Shown in pieces: positions 15,761 to 16,084 of a DNA stretch of 16,084 bases. A program made the translations under genes and the position numbers. Source of the stretch: JBAWXE01 sp037144255 (lineage in GTDB: Bacteria; Bacteroidota; Bacteroidia; Chitinophagales; Chitinophagaceae); the NCBI GenBank assembly GCA_037144255.1, contig JBAWXE010000064.1, positions 1 through 16,084 of the forward strand, read 5' to 3'. The notes beneath the pieces are model-generated. The model saw nothing but the letters and a program-made list of their open reading frames with translations. It was not told the origin of the DNA and did not search any database. How positions within the stretch are numbered: the stretch's first letter is position 1; each line of letters opens with the position of its first letter.

Positions 15761-15768
15761 TATTTTTG
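15738..15768 (+). promoter_or_regulatory. Promoter for the DUF4878-like lipoprotein gene
   Basis: TTTG (15738-15741), a 19-base spacer and TATTTTTG (15761-15768) match the Bacteroidota housekeeping promoter TTTG-N19-TAnnTTTG exactly. The -33 element lies inside the last codons of the YiiX-like gene and the -7 element starts right after its TGA. Transcription would begin about 15 bases before the ATG at 15790. Confidence 0.68.
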
Positions 15769-15789
15769 CGCACCGTTAAACAAATATGT

Positions 15790-16084
15790 ATGAAAAGAAT
15801 TATTTTATCAGTTGTTGCTCTTGTAGTTATGGTAATGACCATCACAAGTTGTAACAGTAATAACCCTAAAGCATCTGCTCAGAAATTTCTGGATGGCTTG
15901 TATCATAACGAATACGAAGCTGCTAAGTCTGTAGCTTCTGATGATACTAAAAAATCTTTGGATATGCTGGAGCAACTAAGCCCAATGATTCCTGATTCAA
16001 CTAAGAAAGCAGCTAAGAAACTGAAAGTGACCATCACCAATGTGAAAGAAGAAGGCGAAAATGCTACAATTACTTATACAGTAT
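15790..16084 (+). CDS. DUF4878-like lipoprotein, partial (C-terminus missing)
   Basis: An open frame begins with ATG at 15790 and runs off the right edge after 98 codons. Residues 1-20 are a lipoprotein signal peptide with lipobox ITSC, giving lipidated Cys21. No acidic residues follow the cysteine, so a Bacteroidota surface-export signal is not evident and periplasm-facing anchoring is more likely. The mature part (KASAQKFLDGLYHNEYEAAK, about 27-46, then a helical region and beta-strands KVTITNVKEEGENATITYTV) has the helix-then-strand layout of small lumazine-binding-like or DUF4878 lipoproteins, in which a short helix pair precedes a curved sheet. The function of that family is not established. 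It has its own strong promoter. Confidence 0.8.
   Translation, partial: MKRIILSVVALVVMVMTITSCNSNNPKASAQKFLDGLYHNEYEAAKSVASDDTKKSLDMLEQLSPMIPDSTKKAAKKLKVTITNVKEEGENATITYTV

Overview
The window looks like chromosomal DNA of a Bacteroidota member, probably near the Chitinophagales. The evidence is moderately AT-rich DNA, the Bacteroidota-type dihydroorotase (DDQVHFRE instead of D-x-H-x-H), a tandem rhomboid pair, and promoter-like TAnnTTTG elements in several intergenic regions with almost no Shine-Dalgarno sequences. I see no rRNA, tRNA, CRISPR array, insertion sequence or phage gene, and no gene-free stretch longer than 300 bases. The region reads as housekeeping and envelope genes rather than an imported island.

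Layout. Positions 1-650 (minus) hold the N-terminal part of a secreted or outer-membrane protein cut by the window edge. From 731 to 10877 everything is on the plus strand. First come dihydroorotase (pyrC) and a short MutS-like ATPase whose start overlaps the pyrC stop. Next is a membrane cluster: a catalytically complete rhomboid protease, a second rhomboid that has lost both catalytic residues, and a membrane-anchored endonuclease/exonuclease/phosphatase (EEP) protein. Then come cysS with a half-size lipid-exporter-like ABC transporter 5 bases behind it, and galE. From 14902 back to 10874 the genes are on the minus strand: a UbiD-family decarboxylase, a small secreted protein of unknown function followed by a good intrinsic terminator, a VOC-fold protein, and a sugar-phosphate nucleotidyltransferase. 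The nucleotidyltransferase ends tail-to-tail with galE, the two stop codons sharing one CTAG. From 15050 the plus strand resumes with a membrane-anchored YiiX-like cysteine hydrolase and the start of a DUF4878-like lipoprotein with a textbook Bacteroidota promoter.

How the genes relate. pyrC supplies pyrimidines. galE and the convergent nucleotidyltransferase both act on nucleotide sugars for surface polysaccharide. The ABC transporter, YiiX-like hydrolase, lipoprotein and rhomboid/EEP group are all envelope functions. The most interesting element is the active rhomboid, pseudo-rhomboid and periplasm-facing EEP cluster at 3518-6460. It may be a membrane-protein quality-control or signalling unit whose function I cannot deduce from sequence.
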